From Corallococcus coralloides DSM 2259 (GTDB taxonomy: Bacteria; Myxococcota; Myxococcia; Myxococcales; Myxococcaceae): a DNA stretch of 64,000 bases. This document shows, piece after piece, positions 33,866-43,031 of this stretch. Location of the stretch: assembly GCF_000255295.1 (NCBI RefSeq), contig NC_017030.1, forward strand, positions 2,790,001 to 2,854,000, in the 5' to 3' direction. The translations under genes and the position numbers were made by a program. Numbering within the stretch: position 1 is the first letter of the stretch; the number at the start of each line of letters is the position of its first letter. The notes below the pieces were generated by a model. That model made no database searches. It saw only the letters and a list, made by a program, of their open reading frames with translations, and had not been told where the DNA came from.

Positions 33866-34615
33866 ATGCGTCGGATTTCGCTTTGGGCCGGGTTGGCCCT
33901 CGCCGTGGCCGTGCTGACCGGGTGCCCGCCCACCTACCCCAAGTGCAACAACGACGAGCAGTGCCAGGAGAAGGGCGAGGTCTGCGTCCAGGGCCAGTGC
34001 CAGGAGTGCGCGACGGACGCGAACTGCCGCGAAGGCTTCACCTGCCAGGCCAACAAGTGCGCGCCCAAGCCTCCTGAGTGCACCACGGACGCGGCCTGTG
34101 GCACCGGCCGCATCTGCGAGGCCGGCAAGTGCGCCGAGGCCCAGTGCAAGGACGACTCCGCGTGCAACGGTGGCAAGTGCCAGGCCGGCCGCTGCCAGGC
34201 GCCCCGCGACACCTGCTCCGCCAACACCGACTGCGGTGAGGGCCAGGAGTGCCAGTCCGGCAAGTGCGTGACGGCGGACGCCAGCTCCAAGTGCGACTAC
34301 TCGCCGGTGCCCTTCGGCTTCAACGAGTCCACCCTGGACTCCAGCGCGCAGTCGCGCCTGGGCGAGCTGGCGGCCTGCATCAAGGCCAGCCAGGGCAAGA
34401 TCACCCTGGGCGGCCACGCGGACGAGCGCGGCACGGAGGAGTACAACCTCCAGCTGTCCAACCGCCGCGCCGCGGCCGTGAAGCGCTACCTGGTCGACCT
34501 GGGCGTGCCGTCCAACCGGCTGTCCACGGTGGGCTATGGTGAGACCCGCCCGCTGTCCAGCGCGGCCACCGAGGAAGGCTGGGCGGAGAACCGCCGCGTG
34601 GAGTTCCAGCGCTAG
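33866..34615 (+). CDS. crdB: Cys-rich OmpA/Pal-type lipoprotein CrdB
   Basis: A 249-residue outer-membrane lipoprotein: lipobox VLTGC with Cys20. Residues 25-150 hold repeated short Cys-rich units of the type C-x3-D-x2-C-x6-9-C-x5-C (DEQCQ, DANCR, DAACG, DSACN, NTDCG). The C-terminal OmpA domain has the peptidoglycan-binding pattern GGHADERGTEEYN and LQLSNRRAAAVK. It would tie the envelope to peptidoglycan and may feed envelope state into the Che3 system; in M. xanthus crdB is the first gene of the che3 operon. I prefer ATG 33866 over 33863 because of spacing from CGGAGG (33856-33861). Confidence 0.85.
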   Translation: MRRISLWAGLALAVAVLTGCPPTYPKCNNDEQCQEKGEVCVQGQCQECATDANCREGFTCQANKCAPKPPECTTDAACGTGRICEAGKCAEAQCKDDSACNGGKCQAGRCQAPRDTCSANTDCGEGQECQSGKCVTADASSKCDYSPVPFGFNESTLDSSAQSRLGELAACIKASQGKITLGGHADERGTEEYNLQLSNRRAAAVKRYLVDLGVPSNRLSTVGYGETRPLSSAATEEGWAENRRVEFQR

Positions 34616-34638
34616 TTCTGGGGTAGGCTCTGGCGCGC

Positions 34639-35073
34639 ATGGCCGCCCTAGAGTCGGAAACACGCCAGTCCTACCTCGTCTTCGCGTGTGGAAGCAGTTG
34701 GTACGCGGTGCCCGCGGAAGCCGCGGCGGAGGTCGTCACCTTCCCCGAGCTGACGCGGGTACCGGGTTCCCCGCCCCACCTGCTGGGCGTGTTCGCGCAC
34801 CGGGGTGAAGTCATCCCCGTCGTGGACATGAGCCTGCTGGTGGGCGGGGTTTCCGCCGGGTCCCGCCGCGCCGTCCTGGTGCGGCTGGCCCGTGGCACCC
34901 TCGCCCTCACCGCCAGCAGCGTCGCCGGTGTGTCCGCGCTGATGGGACCGCTGGAGCCCCTGGGGCCCTCGGGCGTGCACGTCCACCTGCGCGGCCCCGT
35001 GAAGAGCGGCTCGCGCGACGTGGCCGTCATCGACCCGGAAGGCCTCTTCGACCACCTCAGTCAGGGCGGATAG
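34639..35073 (+). CDS. cheW3: CheW adaptor of the Che3 system
   Basis: A 144-residue CheW-fold protein: YLVFACGSSWYAVPAEA, then LGVFAHRGEVIPVVDMS, the usual beta-barrel core that couples receptors to CheA. It lies 23 bases after crdB and 5 bases before crdC. Its N-terminal strand and the GEVIPVVD signature are intact. In this cluster it would link Mcp3A/Mcp3B to CheA3. Confidence 0.85.
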   Translation: MAALESETRQSYLVFACGSSWYAVPAEAAAEVVTFPELTRVPGSPPHLLGVFAHRGEVIPVVDMSLLVGGVSAGSRRAVLVRLARGTLALTASSVAGVSALMGPLEPLGPSGVHVHLRGPVKSGSRDVAVIDPEGLFDHLSQGG

Positions 35074-35078
35074 GCCCC

Positions 35079-35447
35079 ATGTTTCCCTCAGGCCGGGTCG
35101 AGGGGACGCTCCTGTGCCACGTGGGGCCGCACCGCATCGCCTTCGAGGCGGGCGAGGTGGCCTCCATCGCCGCGCCGGACGCGGGCACCGTGTCCGCCCA
35201 CCGGGCCTTCCTGGGAGCCGGGGGCGCCCAGCGCGTGCTGGTGACGGCCACCGGAGGGACGGTGGGCGTGGACGGGCTGGAGATCGACTCGGAGGTGCTG
35301 TCCGTGCTGCCGCCCTCGCCGGTGGTGGCGGGGGCCTCCGGAGGCAGCCTGCGCGGCTTCGTGATGACCCGCGGGGTGCTCTGGCCGCTGCTCAGCCTGG
35401 ACGCCTTCCAGCGCTACCTGCGCGGGCTGGACGGGGAGGGCGCATGA
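35079..35447 (+). CDS. crdC: CheW-like protein CrdC
   Basis: A 122-residue protein with a CheW-like barrel pattern (GTLLCHVGPHRIAFEAGEV, later MTRGVLWPLLSLDAFQRYL) but without the strong CheW signature; a second, diverged CheW. The position between cheW3 and mcp3A matches crdC in the M. xanthus che3 locus. Its last codons overlap the start of mcp3A (ATGA), so translation is coupled. Confidence 0.72.
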   Translation: MFPSGRVEGTLLCHVGPHRIAFEAGEVASIAAPDAGTVSAHRAFLGAGGAQRVLVTATGGTVGVDGLEIDSEVLSVLPPSPVVAGASGGSLRGFVMTRGVLWPLLSLDAFQRYLRGLDGEGA

Positions 35448-37309
35448 TCGCGCCGCCGGAGCTTCGCGCCCTGGGCCGCTGGACGACGCGGCCCCGCATC
35501 CCGGGCAGCTGCCTGGGCGTGGGCATCGCGTTCCTCCACATCCACCTGTCGCACACGCTGCCGGAGGCCGGGCGCACGCCGCTGACGTGGCTGATGTTCT
35601 GCGCGCTCGTGCTGTTCATCAGCGTGGGGTACGCGCGCGACACGCGGGCCCTGCGCACGCTCTTCGCGCTGGGCGAGGGCCGGCTGCCCGCCACGTCCGA
35701 GCACCTGCTGGTGGCGGTCCAGGAGGTGGCGGCCATTCCCGGCCGCAGCTTCTGGTTCGTGATGCAGGGCTGGCTGGGCGGCACGCTGACGGTGGCCCTG
35801 GCCTTCCCGATTCTGGCGGACGTGCCGTGGACGGAGGGCGTGCGGGTGATGGTGCTGGGGCTGTCCATCGGCCCCCTGAGCGCCATGCTCACCTACCTGA
35901 TGGTGGTGCGCCGCGCGCGGGCCACGTTGGACCGGCTGGTGTCGCTGGGGCCGGCGCCGCTGGAGGTGCTGGCCGCGCTGCCGCCCCGGCGCATGCACAT
36001 CCGCCGCCGGCTGGTGGTCTTCACCGCCATCGCGGTCCTGAGCCCGTCGCTCTTCATCCTGGACGTGGCCTTCACGCGCACGGTGACGGTGGTGGACGCG
36101 TGGACGCAGGCCACCACGCCGGAGGCGCGCGCGCAGGTGATGGCGCGGGCGCGCGAGGGAGACGGGCCGCCCCTGGGGCTCATCGCGGGGCTCGTCACGC
36201 TGCTCATCCTGGGCACCGCGGCGCTCGCGGGCACGGCGCTGTCGGAGCCCCTGCGCGCCATCACGGAGGACGCGACGCGCATCGCGCGCGGCGAGGTGCG
36301 GCCCCCGCGCGTCATCCACGCCGAGGACGAGGTGTGGGCCACCTCCGCGGCCTTCACCCAGATGCAGGTGCAGCTGGTGCAGGCCCTGTCGCAGCTCAAG
36401 CGGGCGGGCATCCAGATCTCCTCCACCACCGAGCAGTTGGTGGCCACCAGCACGGAGCAGGAGGTGGGCGCGGACGAGCAGGCCGGGGCGCTCAACGCCA
36501 CCAGCGCCACCACGGAGGAGCTGGCCCGGTCCGCGCAGCAGATCGCCGACAACGCGGAGTCCGTGTCCGCCATCGCGGAGACGACCTTCGGCGCGGCGCA
36601 GTCCGGCCAGCGCGGCGCCACCGCCTTCCTGGGCGCCATGCAGCGCATGAGGGAGGACAACGAGGCCATCGCGGAGGCGGTGGTGCGCCTCAACAAGCGC
36701 GTGCAGCAGATTGGCAAGGTGGTGGAGTTCATCAACGAGATCGCCGACAAGTCGGACCTGCTGGCGCTCAACGCGGAGCTGGAGGGCACCAAGGCGGGCG
36801 AGGTGGGGCGGGGCTTCTCGCTGGTGGCGGCGGAGATGCGAAGGCTCGCGGAGAACGTCATCCGCTCCACGAAGGAGATTGAGGGCCTCATCGGGGAGAT
36901 CCGCGACGCGACGAACGGCGCGGTGATGGCCACGGAGGCGGGCCTGAAGACGACGGAGCTGGGCACGCTGCTGGCGGCACAGGTGGACGACAGCCTGAGC
37001 CTCATCCTGGAGCTGGCGCGGCAGACGTCTCACGCGGTGCGCAGCATCTCGCTGGCGACGCTGCAGCAGCAGACGGGCACGGATCAGCTCGCGGCGGCCA
37101 TGGGGGACATCCTGCGCGTCACCGAGCAGAACGCCGCGGCCACCAAGCAGATGGTGGCGGCCAACGCGGACCTGTCCACCCTGGCGGCGGACCTGCAGCA
37201 CGTGGTGCAGCGCTTCCATGTCGAGTCTGCCGGCGGCGAGTCGACAGGAGCTTCCGGCGGAGCTCCTGGCGGAGCTTTCGGCACGCCTGGCGCGACGGGA
37301 GGCGGGTGA
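35444..37309 (+). CDS. mcp3A: Methyl-accepting chemotaxis protein Mcp3A
   Basis: A 621-residue receptor. The first ~280 residues hold about six hydrophobic helices and no large periplasmic domain, so input is likely from the membrane or cytoplasm. A HAMP-like segment (EPLRAITEDATRIARGEV) follows. The signalling hairpin tip reads IADKSDLLALNAELEGTK, a variant of the common QTNLLALNAAIEAA motif. A 113-bp stretch of this region (36746-36858) is identical to mcp3B. The start ATG overlaps the crdC stop. The protein ends in a Gly/Ala-rich tail. Confidence 0.88.
   Translation: MIAPPELRALGRWTTRPRIPGSCLGVGIAFLHIHLSHTLPEAGRTPLTWLMFCALVLFISVGYARDTRALRTLFALGEGRLPATSEHLLVAVQEVAAIPGRSFWFVMQGWLGGTLTVALAFPILADVPWTEGVRVMVLGLSIGPLSAMLTYLMVVRRARATLDRLVSLGPAPLEVLAALPPRRMHIRRRLVVFTAIAVLSPSLFILDVAFTRTVTVVDAWTQATTPEARAQVMARAREGDGPPLGLIAGLVTLLILGTAALAGTALSEPLRAITEDATRIARGEVRPPRVIHAEDEVWATSAAFTQMQVQLVQALSQLKRAGIQISSTTEQLVATSTEQEVGADEQAGALNATSATTEELARSAQQIADNAESVSAIAETTFGAAQSGQRGATAFLGAMQRMREDNEAIAEAVVRLNKRVQQIGKVVEFINEIADKSDLLALNAELEGTKAGEVGRGFSLVAAEMRRLAENVIRSTKEIEGLIGEIRDATNGAVMATEAGLKTTELGTLLAAQVDDSLSLILELARQTSHAVRSISLATLQQQTGTDQLAAAMGDILRVTEQNAAATKQMVAANADLSTLAADLQHVVQRFHVESAGGESTGASGGAPGGAFGTPGATGGG
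36746..36858. repeat. 113-bp stretch identical to mcp3B 38610-38722
   Basis: The two receptor genes share this block base for base, covering the signalling tip and the following helix, while adjacent sequence differs at many third positions. This suggests recent gene conversion or strong selection on the tip. Confidence 0.85.
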
Positions 37310-37310
37310 C

Positions 37311-39122
37311 ATGGACCGCTACTCGCACTCGGGCTCCCGGCGGGCCGCCTTCAGCCAGCAGCTGATGTTCCCCGTGCCGCTGGCGAACCTGGTGGGCTCC
37401 ACGCTGGGGCTGCACTTCGCGTCGCTCGTGGTGGGCGGGGACCTGACGCTGCCGTTGGGCCAGCTCGTCGTCCTGGTGGTGGGCGTGAGCGCGCTGCACA
37501 TGCTCCTGGGCGTGGGCGTGTCCCTGCGCCGCTTCCCCCGGCTGCGGGCCCTGGAGCGCGGAGCGCTGCCGCCCACGCCGGAGCACCTGGCGAAGGCGGT
37601 GGGTGAGGTGGCGCGCGCGCCGGGCGAGGCGTTCTTCCGCTCGCTGGGATTGTGGGGGCTGACCACGGGCGTGGTGGCGATGTCGCTCTGGTCGACCGGG
37701 AGCCTGCCTGGGAAGGAGACCCTGCGGGTCGCGGGGCTGGGGGCGCTGTTCGGCCCGCTCTCGTCGCTGCTCGTTTACGGGCTCGTCACGTTGAGGGCGC
37801 GGCGCGGCGTGCTGTGGGTGGCGGAGCAGGGGCTGACGCACGCGCAGGTCATCGCCGCGCTGCCCCGGCGCTCGCGCATCCGTGCGCGGCTGGTGGCCTT
37901 CACCGCCATCTGCGTGGTGACGCCCGCGGTGATGTGCGCGCAGGTCGTCACGGCGCTGACGGACCGGCTCTTCGACCGGCTGGTGGGCGCGGACAGCCCG
38001 GTCGCGCAGGGCGTGCTGGTGGACGCGTACACGTCCAGCGCGCTCCTGTGCGCGGTGGTGTTCGGCCTGGCGCTGGCCACGGCGTACCTGGGCGGAACGC
38101 TGCTGGGGCGGCCCATGCGGGAGTTGTCGGGCGAGGCTCGCCGCATCGCCGCGGGTGACCTGGCCAGCCCCCGGCTGGTGCCCGCGGAGGATGAGGTGTG
38201 GGCGGTGTCCGCGGCCTTCACCACGATGCGCACGCACCTGGCGGACGTGCTGGCGGAGCTTCAGCGCGCGGGCTCGCAGATTTCGGCCACCACGGAGGAG
38301 ATTCTCAGCACCTCCGGGCGCTACGAGGCCGGCGCCGCGGAGCAGGCCAGCAGCCTGGACGAGACGAGCGCCACCACGGAGGAGCTGGCGCGCTCGGCGA
38401 AGCAGATCGCGGAGAACGCGAGCTCGGTGGCGGAGATCGCCCAGCGCACGCTGGCGGCGGCCCAGGGTGGACAGCGCAGCGCGGAGTCCTTCCTGGGGGC
38501 CATGTCGCGCATGCGCCAGGACAACCAGGCCATTGGCTCGGCGGTGGGGCGGCTGGACAAGCGCGTGCAGCAGATCGGGAAGATCGTCGAGTTCATCAAC
38601 GGCGTCGCGGACAAGTCGGACCTGCTGGCGCTCAACGCGGAGCTGGAGGGCACCAAGGCGGGCGAGGTGGGGCGGGGCTTCTCGCTGGTGGCGGCGGAGA
38701 TGCGAAGGCTCGCGGAGAACGTGCTGGAGTCCACGAAGGAGATTGAGGGGCTCATCGAGGAGGTGCGCGAGGCCTCCGCCGCGGCGGTGACGGTGACGGG
38801 CGGCGGCGTGCGCGCGGTGGAGACGGGGACGGGCCTGGCGGAGCAGGTGTCCGAGTCGCTTCGACAGATTGTCGACCTGGCGGGGCGGACGTCGGACTCG
38901 GTGCGGATCATCTCCCGGTCCACGCAGCAGCAGCAGGCGGGTACGGATCAGCTCGCGGAGACGATGGCGGACATCCTGCGCATCACGCAGCAGAGCCTCA
39001 ACGCGACGAAGCAGGTGGGCGCGGCGAACGGGGACCTGTTGGGGCTGGCGCAGGATCTGCGCGGCGTGGTGGAGCGCTTCCAGATTCATCAGGCGACCCT
39101 GCGCAAGGGGGGCGGCGGGTGA
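37311..39122 (+). CDS. mcp3B: Methyl-accepting chemotaxis protein Mcp3B
   Basis: A 603-residue receptor with the same plan as Mcp3A: several membrane helices in the first ~280 residues, HAMP-like region (RPMRELSGEARRIAAGDL), then a cytoplasmic signalling domain with the same tip (VADKSDLLALNAELEGTK). I chose ATG 37311, one base after the mcp3A stop, with GGAGG at 37298-37302. The frame is open further upstream to 37218, overlapping the end of mcp3A. The last codons overlap the cheA3 start. Confidence 0.88.
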   Translation: MDRYSHSGSRRAAFSQQLMFPVPLANLVGSTLGLHFASLVVGGDLTLPLGQLVVLVVGVSALHMLLGVGVSLRRFPRLRALERGALPPTPEHLAKAVGEVARAPGEAFFRSLGLWGLTTGVVAMSLWSTGSLPGKETLRVAGLGALFGPLSSLLVYGLVTLRARRGVLWVAEQGLTHAQVIAALPRRSRIRARLVAFTAICVVTPAVMCAQVVTALTDRLFDRLVGADSPVAQGVLVDAYTSSALLCAVVFGLALATAYLGGTLLGRPMRELSGEARRIAAGDLASPRLVPAEDEVWAVSAAFTTMRTHLADVLAELQRAGSQISATTEEILSTSGRYEAGAAEQASSLDETSATTEELARSAKQIAENASSVAEIAQRTLAAAQGGQRSAESFLGAMSRMRQDNQAIGSAVGRLDKRVQQIGKIVEFINGVADKSDLLALNAELEGTKAGEVGRGFSLVAAEMRRLAENVLESTKEIEGLIEEVREASAAAVTVTGGGVRAVETGTGLAEQVSESLRQIVDLAGRTSDSVRIISRSTQQQQAGTDQLAETMADILRITQQSLNATKQVGAANGDLLGLAQDLRGVVERFQIHQATLRKGGGG

Positions 39123-41881
39123 ACCCCAGCGAACGGCTCCTCAAGCAGTTTCGCGACCTGGTCACGGTCCGTCTGGAGCGCATCAACCGCTCCCTGATGG
39201 AGCTGGAGTCCGGGGGCAACCTGGAGGCCGGGCAGCGGGTGCTGCGCGAGCTGCACGGGCTCAAGGGCGAGGCCCGGATGATGGGCTTCAGCGAAATCAA
39301 CACGCTGGCGCACGAGATGGAGGAGTTGGTCCGGTGCGCGGAGCCGCAGCGCTACCGGCTGTCGTCGGAGTCCACCGACGCGCTGCTCGCCACGGCGGAC
39401 ACGGTGCTCGCGCTGTCGGGCGCGCTCCAGGCGGGTGAGCCGTTGCTGGCGGTGGAGACGCTGGTGGCGACGCTGCAGCAGCGGGTCATCGTGGAGTCCG
39501 CGCGTCCGGCAGAGGGCGGCCGGACTTCGAAGGGGGAGGGAGCGTCGCACCTCATCGTGACGGACCGCCGGGAGCCGTCCGCGGCCGTGGTGGTCCCCGC
39601 GCACTGGAGCGCGCCCGCATCACGCCCGGACGCGTCGGCGGGAGGCGCATCACCGGGAGCCGGCGCATCGCAGTTCCTCGCCACGGCCCTCCGGACGGAG
39701 ACGCCCGGGAGTCCGGCGGGAACGCACGGGGAGCCGTCCACGGCTGGGGGCGCACCGGGCGCCGCGCACGGGAGCCCCACTCCCGGTCAGATCGCGGGGG
39801 CCGCGCCCGGCTCGCACGGTCTCCATCCGAGTACTTCGGGCCAGTCGCACCTCGTGGTCCCAGTGGCGGGAGGCCCGGGAGGCTCGCACCTCGTCGCTCC
39901 GGTGACGGGAGGCAAGGAAGGCTCGCACCTCGTCGCCCCGGTGACGGGAGGCCCGGGCAGCGCGCACCTCGTGGCGTCCGCTCCCGGAAGCACGGGGGCG
40001 CACCTGGGCGGCGCCGCCGGCAGTCCAGGGAACTCGCACCTCGTAGGCTCGGCTCCGGGCACGTCTTCGAACCCGCACCCCGCGAATCCAGCCGCGTCGC
40101 CCGGCACGCGGATGGTCGACACCGCTCGCTCGCGCCCGCCCGCCGCGCCGAAGCACGGAACCGCCACGGTCCGCACCGGCGATGTCCGCATGGACACGGC
40201 CGTGCGCATCGGCGTGGCCAGCCTGGACATGCTCACCAGCGCGGTCACCAACCTGGGCCAGGTGGCCCGCCGCCGCGAACTGGCCACCGCGCGCCGCCTG
40301 GAGCTCGCGCGCGAACTGAGCGAGCTGGCCCGCACCGCGGAAGATCTGGGCCCCGCGGGCGTCGCGCTCGCGGAGCGCCTGGGCCGCGCCAAGGAGCTGG
40401 CCGCCACCCTGCACCGCGAGGCCAAGCTGCTCGCCAACGCGGAGCTGCGCGACCTGGATCAGGTGTCGGAGGAGATCCAGGGCCTGCGCATGCTGCCCCT
40501 CTCCGTCCTCTTCGAACCCTATCCCCGCATGGTCCGCGACCTGGCGCGGGAGCTGGGCAAGGAGGTGGAGCTCGTCGTGGACGGCGAGGACACCCGCGCG
40601 GACCGCTCCGTCGTGGAGGCCCTGCGCGAACCCCTCATGCACCTGGTCCGCAACGCGCTGGACCACGGCCTGGAGACGCGCGTGGACCGCGTCGCCTCCG
40701 CAAAGCACCCCCGGGGCTGCCTCACCCTGCGCGCCGCCCGCGAGGGCAGCCGCATCATCCTGCGCGTGGAGGACGACGGCGCGGGCATGGATCCGGCGCT
40801 CCTTCGCCGCGTGGCCGTGCGCCGGGGCGTCCTGGACGAGCCCGCCGCCAACGCCCTGTCCGACGCCGCCGCGCGCGACCTCGTCTTCCTGCCCGGCTTC
40901 ACCTCGCGTGACGTCGTCACCGACCTGTCGGGTCGGGGCGTGGGGCTGGATGCCGTGCGGACCTCGCTCCAGGCCCTGGGCGGCGATGTGGGCGTGGAGT
41001 CCGCGCCCGGCTGGGGCACCATCTTCACCCTGCGAGTCCCGGTGTCCCTCACCGTGGCGCCCCTGCTCTTCGTCCAGGTCTTCGACGAGACGCTCGCCCT
41101 GAGCGCCGTCCACGTCTCCCGCGCCCTCAAGGTGGACGCCTCCGAGGTGGGAGAGGTCGCCGGCCGTCCCACCCTCCGGATGGAGGGACGCGTGCTGCCC
41201 TTCGCCTCGCTGGCGTCGCTCCTGGGACTCGCCACCGAGCGCCCCGCCCGGGAGGGCGAGCTGGTGCTGGTGGTGAAGGGCCAGGGCATGGAGGCCGCAC
41301 TGGCGGTGGACCGCGTCCTGGAGGAGCGCGTCCAGGCCATCCTCCCCTTGAAGGGGATCCTCGCGCGCTACACGCACCTCACCGGGGCCACGTCGCTCGC
41401 GGACGGGCGGCTGGCCATGGTGCTGTCCGCGGCCGCGCTGGCGGCGGGCGTTCACGGCACCGCGCCCCTGAAGCTCGCCCGGCCTCCGGTGCGGGCCCCC
41501 GCGCCGCGCCGCCGCCGCATCCTGGTGGTGGACGACTCTCCCCTCACCCGGGAGCTGGTGGCCAACCTGCTGGAGGCGGTGGGGTACGACACCCTCCGGG
41601 CGGCGGACGGCCCCTCGGCGCTGGAGCAGCTGGGGCAGGAGGGGCCCCCGGTGGAGCTGGTCGTCACCGACCTGGAGATGCCGGAGATGGACGGCGTGGA
41701 GCTCACCCGACGCCTGAAGTCGGACCCGGCCCGGCGCGGGCTGCCCGTCGTCATCCTCACCACCCGGGGAGGGGAGGCGGACCGGGCGCGTGGGTTGGCG
41801 GCCGGGGCGGACGGCTACATCACCAAGGGCGACCTCGTCCGCCAGGACCTGGTGGACGTCGTGGGGCGGCTCCTGGCCTGA
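39119..41881 (+). CDS. cheA3: Hybrid chemotaxis kinase CheA3 (CheA plus receiver)
   Basis: A 920-residue kinase. The N-terminal HPt has H46 in RELHGLKGEARMMG. A long Gly/Ser/Pro-rich linker with SHLV repeats (about residues 150-345) follows, then a dimerisation region, the ATPase domain (LMHLVRNALDHGLETR, DDGAGMDP, SGRGVGLDAV), a CheW-like regulatory domain, and a C-terminal receiver with D851 in VVTDLEMPEMDG. Because the cluster has no cheY, the fused receiver and CrdA are the candidate outputs. Start is GTG 39119, overlapping the mcp3B stop as GTGA. Confidence 0.92.
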   Translation: MNPSERLLKQFRDLVTVRLERINRSLMELESGGNLEAGQRVLRELHGLKGEARMMGFSEINTLAHEMEELVRCAEPQRYRLSSESTDALLATADTVLALSGALQAGEPLLAVETLVATLQQRVIVESARPAEGGRTSKGEGASHLIVTDRREPSAAVVVPAHWSAPASRPDASAGGASPGAGASQFLATALRTETPGSPAGTHGEPSTAGGAPGAAHGSPTPGQIAGAAPGSHGLHPSTSGQSHLVVPVAGGPGGSHLVAPVTGGKEGSHLVAPVTGGPGSAHLVASAPGSTGAHLGGAAGSPGNSHLVGSAPGTSSNPHPANPAASPGTRMVDTARSRPPAAPKHGTATVRTGDVRMDTAVRIGVASLDMLTSAVTNLGQVARRRELATARRLELARELSELARTAEDLGPAGVALAERLGRAKELAATLHREAKLLANAELRDLDQVSEEIQGLRMLPLSVLFEPYPRMVRDLARELGKEVELVVDGEDTRADRSVVEALREPLMHLVRNALDHGLETRVDRVASAKHPRGCLTLRAAREGSRIILRVEDDGAGMDPALLRRVAVRRGVLDEPAANALSDAAARDLVFLPGFTSRDVVTDLSGRGVGLDAVRTSLQALGGDVGVESAPGWGTIFTLRVPVSLTVAPLLFVQVFDETLALSAVHVSRALKVDASEVGEVAGRPTLRMEGRVLPFASLASLLGLATERPAREGELVLVVKGQGMEAALAVDRVLEERVQAILPLKGILARYTHLTGATSLADGRLAMVLSAAALAAGVHGTAPLKLARPPVRAPAPRRRRILVVDDSPLTRELVANLLEAVGYDTLRAADGPSALEQLGQEGPPVELVVTDLEMPEMDGVELTRRLKSDPARRGLPVVILTTRGGEADRARGLAAGADGYITKGDLVRQDLVDVVGRLLA
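39841..40050. repeat. SHLV-type repeat region inside cheA3
   Basis: Imperfect repeats encode units such as S-H-L-V-A-P-V-T-G-G, present about six times with changes (SHLVVPVAGG, SHLVAPVTGG, AHLVASAPGS, SHLVGSAPGT). Base-level identity is partial (tcgcacctcgt...gccggtgacggg). It lies in the linker between HPt and dimerisation domain, where length can vary. Confidence 0.8.
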
Positions 41882-41961
41882 AGCCCCCGAAGACTGGGGG
41901 AGACGCCCGGGGGCCATCGCATTGCTATACTCCCGCGGCGCGTACGGGGTATTGAACGGAC

Positions 41962-43020
41962 ATGGGCAAGAAAGTGACGGTGCTGGTGGTGGATGACTCG
42001 GTCATCTGCCGTCAGCTCATCAGCGCGGCGTTGAGCGACGACCCGGACATCCAGGTCGTTGGCACCGCCGCGAACGGCCAGGAGGCCGTTGCCCTCACGA
42101 AGGAGCTGCGCCCCCACGTCATCACCATGGACGTGGACATGCCCGTCATGGACGGGCTCACGGCCGTGGAGCACATCATGGCCGAGTGCCCCACGCCCAT
42201 CCTGGTGCTGACGGGCGACCCTCGCTCGCAGGCCCCCGCGCTGACGTACCGCGCGCTGGAATTGGGCGCGCTGGCGCTGCAGATCAAGCCCTCCATCGAC
42301 GCGGGGCCGGAGGCGTGGAACCTCACCAAGGAGGTGAAGCTCATCTCCTCCGTGCGCGTCATCCGCCACGTGCGCGGCCAGAAGCGTGGCGCGCCGGGGA
42401 TGCCGCACACCCCCGTGCCGGCGCTGCCCGCGGCCTCCATGGGCATCGTCGCGGTGGCCGCCAGCACGGGCGGCCCGCAGGTGCTCTACCGGATGCTGTC
42501 GGAGCTGCCGGCGGACTTCCCGGCGCCCATCGTCATCGTCCAGCACATCAACGCCGCCTTCTCCGAGTCGCTGGCCAGCTGGCTCGCCAACGCGAGCAAG
42601 CTCAAGGTCCGGCTGGCCGTGGACGGGGACACGCTTCAGCCGGGGCTGGTGCTGGTGGCGCCGCCGGATCAGCACATGGTGGTGCCCGTGCGAGGCCGCG
42701 TGGCGCTCAAGTCCGGCGTGGAGCGCGACGGGCACATGCCCAGCGGCACCGTGCTGCTGGAGAGCGTGGCCAAGGCCTACGCCCGGCGCGCGGTGGGCGT
42801 GGTGCTCACCGGCATGGGCGCGGACGGGGCGGACGGGCTCTTGGCCATCAAGCAGTCCGGTGGGCTGGCGCTGGCGCAGAACGAGGAGTCCTGCGTGGTG
42901 TTCGGCATGCCGGGCGCGGCGGTGGAGCGCAAGGCGGTGGACCACCTCATCCACGGCGATGACGTCGCCGCCACCCTGTCGCGTCTGGCGCGCGGAGAGT
43001 CGCTGGCCGCAAGCCGCTGA
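41962..43020 (+). CDS. cheB3: Chemoreceptor methylesterase CheB3
   Basis: A 352-residue CheB. The receiver has D57 in [13 protein letters not shown]. The methylesterase domain has the nucleophile Ser in [10 protein letters not shown], the His in VQHINAAF, and the Asp in [10 protein letters not shown]. The receiver's usual switch Thr lies in LVLTGD. It removes methyl groups from Mcp3A/Mcp3B and is controlled by CheA3. Start ATG at 41962 with an 80-base gap after cheA3. Confidence 0.95.
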   Translation: MGKKVTVLVVDDSVICRQLISAALSDDPDIQVVGTAANGQEAVALTKELRPHVITMDVDMPVMDGLTAVEHIMAECPTPILVLTGDPRSQAPALTYRALELGALALQIKPSIDAGPEAWNLTKEVKLISSVRVIRHVRGQKRGAPGMPHTPVPALPAASMGIVAVAASTGGPQVLYRMLSELPADFPAPIVIVQHINAAFSESLASWLANASKLKVRLAVDGDTLQPGLVLVAPPDQHMVVPVRGRVALKSGVERDGHMPSGTVLLESVAKAYARRAVGVVLTGMGADGADGLLAIKQSGGLALAQNEESCVVFGMPGAAVERKAVDHLIHGDDVAATLSRLARGESLAASR

Positions 43021-43031
43021 CCTCGCGCGCC

